Source: Urophycis tenuis
Lineage: Eukaryota; Chordata; Actinopteri; Gadiformes; Phycidae
Direction: 5' to 3'
Assembly: GCA_036785325.1 (NCBI GenBank)
Contig: JAXIVH010000013.1
Location: 1,107,346-1,171,345, forward strand
Length of the DNA stretch: 64,000 nt
This document shows positions 46,145-64,000 of this stretch, piece after piece; within the stretch, counting starts at the first letter, position 1; every line of letters starts with the position of its first letter. A program made the translations under genes and the position numbers. The notes beneath the pieces are model-generated. The model saw nothing but the letters and a program-made list of their open reading frames with translations. It was not told where the DNA came from and did not search any database.

Positions 46145-47626
46145 GTGAGTAGCTGGGATCAGTTCAACATGACAACCCTTCCTAAAGGCGATGTGTCTTC
46201 GAGTCTGAACGTAAATATGGCCGAGGGCGCTTTTTGGTAGTAAAAAACTGCACATCTGAACGTCAGTAAAACCATAGACATGTCGGGCATAGTTCACCTG
46301 ACGCGTTTGCACCAATGTTGGCTATTTAGCGGTTAACCATCTGTAAATAAAGTTTACGATTAAGAGTCATTTAACGAATTTCTTTGTGAGACATTAGCAG
46401 CGTTACAATGAAGCTGGTTTCCAGCCCGGTGTTGATGTGTCCACGCGTTTTCATATGAAAAGGCCCAGTGACATATTTATTTTAAATGTCTATTTCAAAT
46501 GTTTTAGAAGGGAAGTTTGCATGATCTAATCTTGCGGTTTATTAACAATACCTAGCCGATTCAAGTTTAAGTAAAGGTCATTGTCTTAAAAAGAAGTAAA
46601 CAATGACCCTGCTCTGTGCATTGATGTCACATTTAATTGACAGTTCCTTGTTTCTTGTTGATGTGAATCCATTATTTTGGGTTATACACCTTTACCGGTG
46701 GCCCTTCAACAACGCAGTGAAGGTCAACAATGTATTGTGCCTAAACGCGAACAGTGAGCGAATAAGATCGTTACAACAGTATTACATGGCAATGACATGC
46801 TTTATATTATAGTGAATAAACCACCACATCTTCCCTGTTGACCCAGTTTTACTGTCCAGACCACGTGGATAAATGACCAAAATACTATGGATATGAAACC
46901 AACCAAACATGCGTCACATTTCAGTTTGTACTTGTGTGCTTCATTGCATAATAGGTTCTAAGTTGTATTGTGATATATGCAATATTTTCTAGTTGTATGA
47001 TTGTGGAGCTACAATTAAATATAGGCCAAGTAAGGTGACGGGGCTGCATAGGAAGGCGAGGTTTCAATGTTATTAAACATTTCAAGTTAGGTTACTTCTT
47101 TCCTTGTGTATACGGCTGCCATTTCCCTAGGCCTAGACATGTGTATTGCTAGGGATAGGGAATCTATGACAGTTTTCCGGTTTTTATACAGGCTACGAAT
47201 TCAGACGCCACGGCTGTGCGACCTTTCCCCTAGTTTCATTCTGCGCAGGCAGGTCATGTGACCACACAGACGCCCCGCTGGGGGAAGGGAAAGGAGCTGT
47301 GATGCTCCGGTGTGGAAGGAGAACTATTGGGTTGCATCTTCTACGCAACGAGCAGAACACAGAATGTATCACAGGCTTTTTGGTCGTCCCTTTTTCGTAT
47401 TTTTGCAAAACGATTTATTTGATGTATGATATACTCTATACTTGCATGCTATAGAACAGGTGCAGTGCTCGACTTTGGTTTGGGTTGAATCAAATTCTCT
47501 AGCAGGTGGGTTGCATGCGGTTATGAGTCGATTTATTTGAAACTTCAGATGTGTTCTTTTCACCCTCATGTGCATGTGCACGTTTTGGTTTTCCAATAAG
47601 ATTTGCACACATACATATATAATATT

Positions 47627-47630
<4 letters not shown>

Positions 47631-47690
<60 letters not shown>
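47631..47690. repeat. (TATC)n microsatellite
   Basis: About 15 uninterrupted CTAT tetranucleotides. Confidence 0.97.
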
Positions 47691-48610
47691 GGCTTTCCAA
47701 ACACATGTATTGTTTATTTGGTTTTGTGTGTTACAACATTTATTGCACTACTGATACACTACCAAGTACTTGACCTATACACTGGTATGCAGAGGACACA
47801 CCATACCTTGGTCACCAAACCAGTTCATGTAGTCTTAAGATGGTGGTAACCACACAAAGCCTCTTGTCTACAGGTGTGATTTCCTACTGAGAGTTGTATT
47901 ACTTCAACCAGTTATTACAGTCGCCAAATGGAAATGTATTTCACAATGACAAATGTATGCAACAATGTATGAACAAGTGTATTTAACAATGTATTTCATG
48001 TGACACAAAGTTATATTAAATCAAATCACTTTAAAAAAAAATTCTCAACAATGTGAATGTTTCTTTACTCCATATGGGCCTACCAGAAACCCTGCACCAT
48101 AATAAACTATCATGCCATTACACAACATTCTGCGCTGCCCAGTTCAGTGTCACTGTCTCACTATCGACCTTGTAGCCGTGGACCTTAAACCACAGGTGAA
48201 CAAAGGACTGTAAAGTTTGGAGTTACCACTACCTTCAGGAGACCTTGAGTGTGCACTGCCTAATAAAACTCTGATAGCGCCACGTGGAACAGGTGCATCA
48301 TGCAACGTGGCAAAGTTTTTGAAGATTTATCTATATTTAGGCCTATAGAACATGTCCTGCATTTGCAACTTCAAACTTCACACTTCACACTTCCTGTCTT
48401 ATCTTCTCCATGCAAAATTTGACTGAATTTGAATTTGAAGAATATGTGCTCTAGGTTTATCTTTAGCATTACATTGGGCTGTGTTAGTCATCCTTAAATA
48501 TGGTTGTTTGACTGAGTGAAAAGGTGTGTTCATTGGTGTTGCTACGGTGTGGTGACATGGTTCTGAATGCATGTCTCATCCACAGTGACCCCGTGCAGCA
48601 GTAGCCGACC

Positions 48611-63786
<15,176 letters not shown>

Positions 63787-64000
63787 GTGCGTGTTGCTCT
63801 GCTCCCTCCGCTGAAGGCCCTAACATACCGCCTTTTTCCCCACACTCTCGCGTCACCAAGTAAACAGCCTGCACATTTCAGACTGTATTGTACCCGCTTG
63901 GAAACCTCTGACTACCATAGCATTTCGATAGCCTGTGTGAAAATGCCAATTTCATTTTCTGCAACTTTATCACCTCCACGGCCCTGTTGTAGTATTCAGC

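Larger units (their letters stand above)
42860..48585. other. Spacer between gldn and cpt1a
   Basis: No intact gene was recognised over about 5.7 kb. It contains a long (CA)n, a dead LINE, an imperfect hairpin near 45.3 kb, a possible untranslated cpt1a exon near 46.1 kb and a (TATC)n run. Confidence 0.6.

Overview
This window is genomic DNA from a ray-finned (teleost) fish. The genes are spread over many short exons with GT-AG introns. Introns and spacers are full of (CA)n, (TG)n and (CAT)n microsatellites, minisatellites, tRNA-derived SINE tails of a common teleost type, hAT, Helitron and Harbinger elements, and LINE remnants. I cannot name the species. Four protein-coding genes were assembled exon by exon, with reading phase checked at every junction.

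Layout. 1-4700: gene-free upstream DNA with low-complexity repeats and one SINE. 4711-15746 (+): complete tyrosine hydroxylase gene (th), 13 coding exons, 489 aa, with a CRE plus TATA promoter. 15747-24282: th 3' region, a 33-bp minisatellite, an orphan TATA promoter-like sequence near 17.85 kb, and a nested transposon cluster (19130-22518). 24283-28207 (-): complete aromatase gene, best matched to brain-type cyp19a1b (501 aa), with a non-coding first exon, a TATA box and a perfect palindromic estrogen response element about 0.37 kb upstream of the inferred start. 29747-42826 (+): gliomedin (gldn), head-to-head with aromatase, 28 exons, 1092 aa. Its linker between the collagen and olfactomedin regions is greatly expanded by exon duplication, including a recent 2.6-kb tandem duplication. 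42860-48585: spacer with a dead LINE and microsatellites. 48611-63786 (+): the first 13 coding exon positions (580 codons) of liver-type carnitine palmitoyltransferase 1 (cpt1a), running off the right edge.

The genes do not form one pathway: catecholamine synthesis, estrogen synthesis, node-of-Ranvier assembly and mitochondrial fatty-acid import. th and cyp19a1b lie on the same chromosome in zebrafish as I recall, so the block probably reflects old synteny.

Most notable observations: (1) cpt1a carries two alternative versions of one exon (9a and 9b). Both run from phase 0 to phase 1, so using both or neither breaks the frame, which predicts mutually exclusive splicing at a position next to the catalytic half. 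(2) Three of the four genes contain a minisatellite whose unit is a copy of a 3' splice site plus the start of the following exon (th exon 11, cpt1a exon 12, gldn Ser/Thr exon). In th and gldn the copies are in frame, so alternative acceptor choice could change protein length. (3) gldn has grown to about twice the length of mammalian gliomedin by serial duplication of phase-1 exon pairs.
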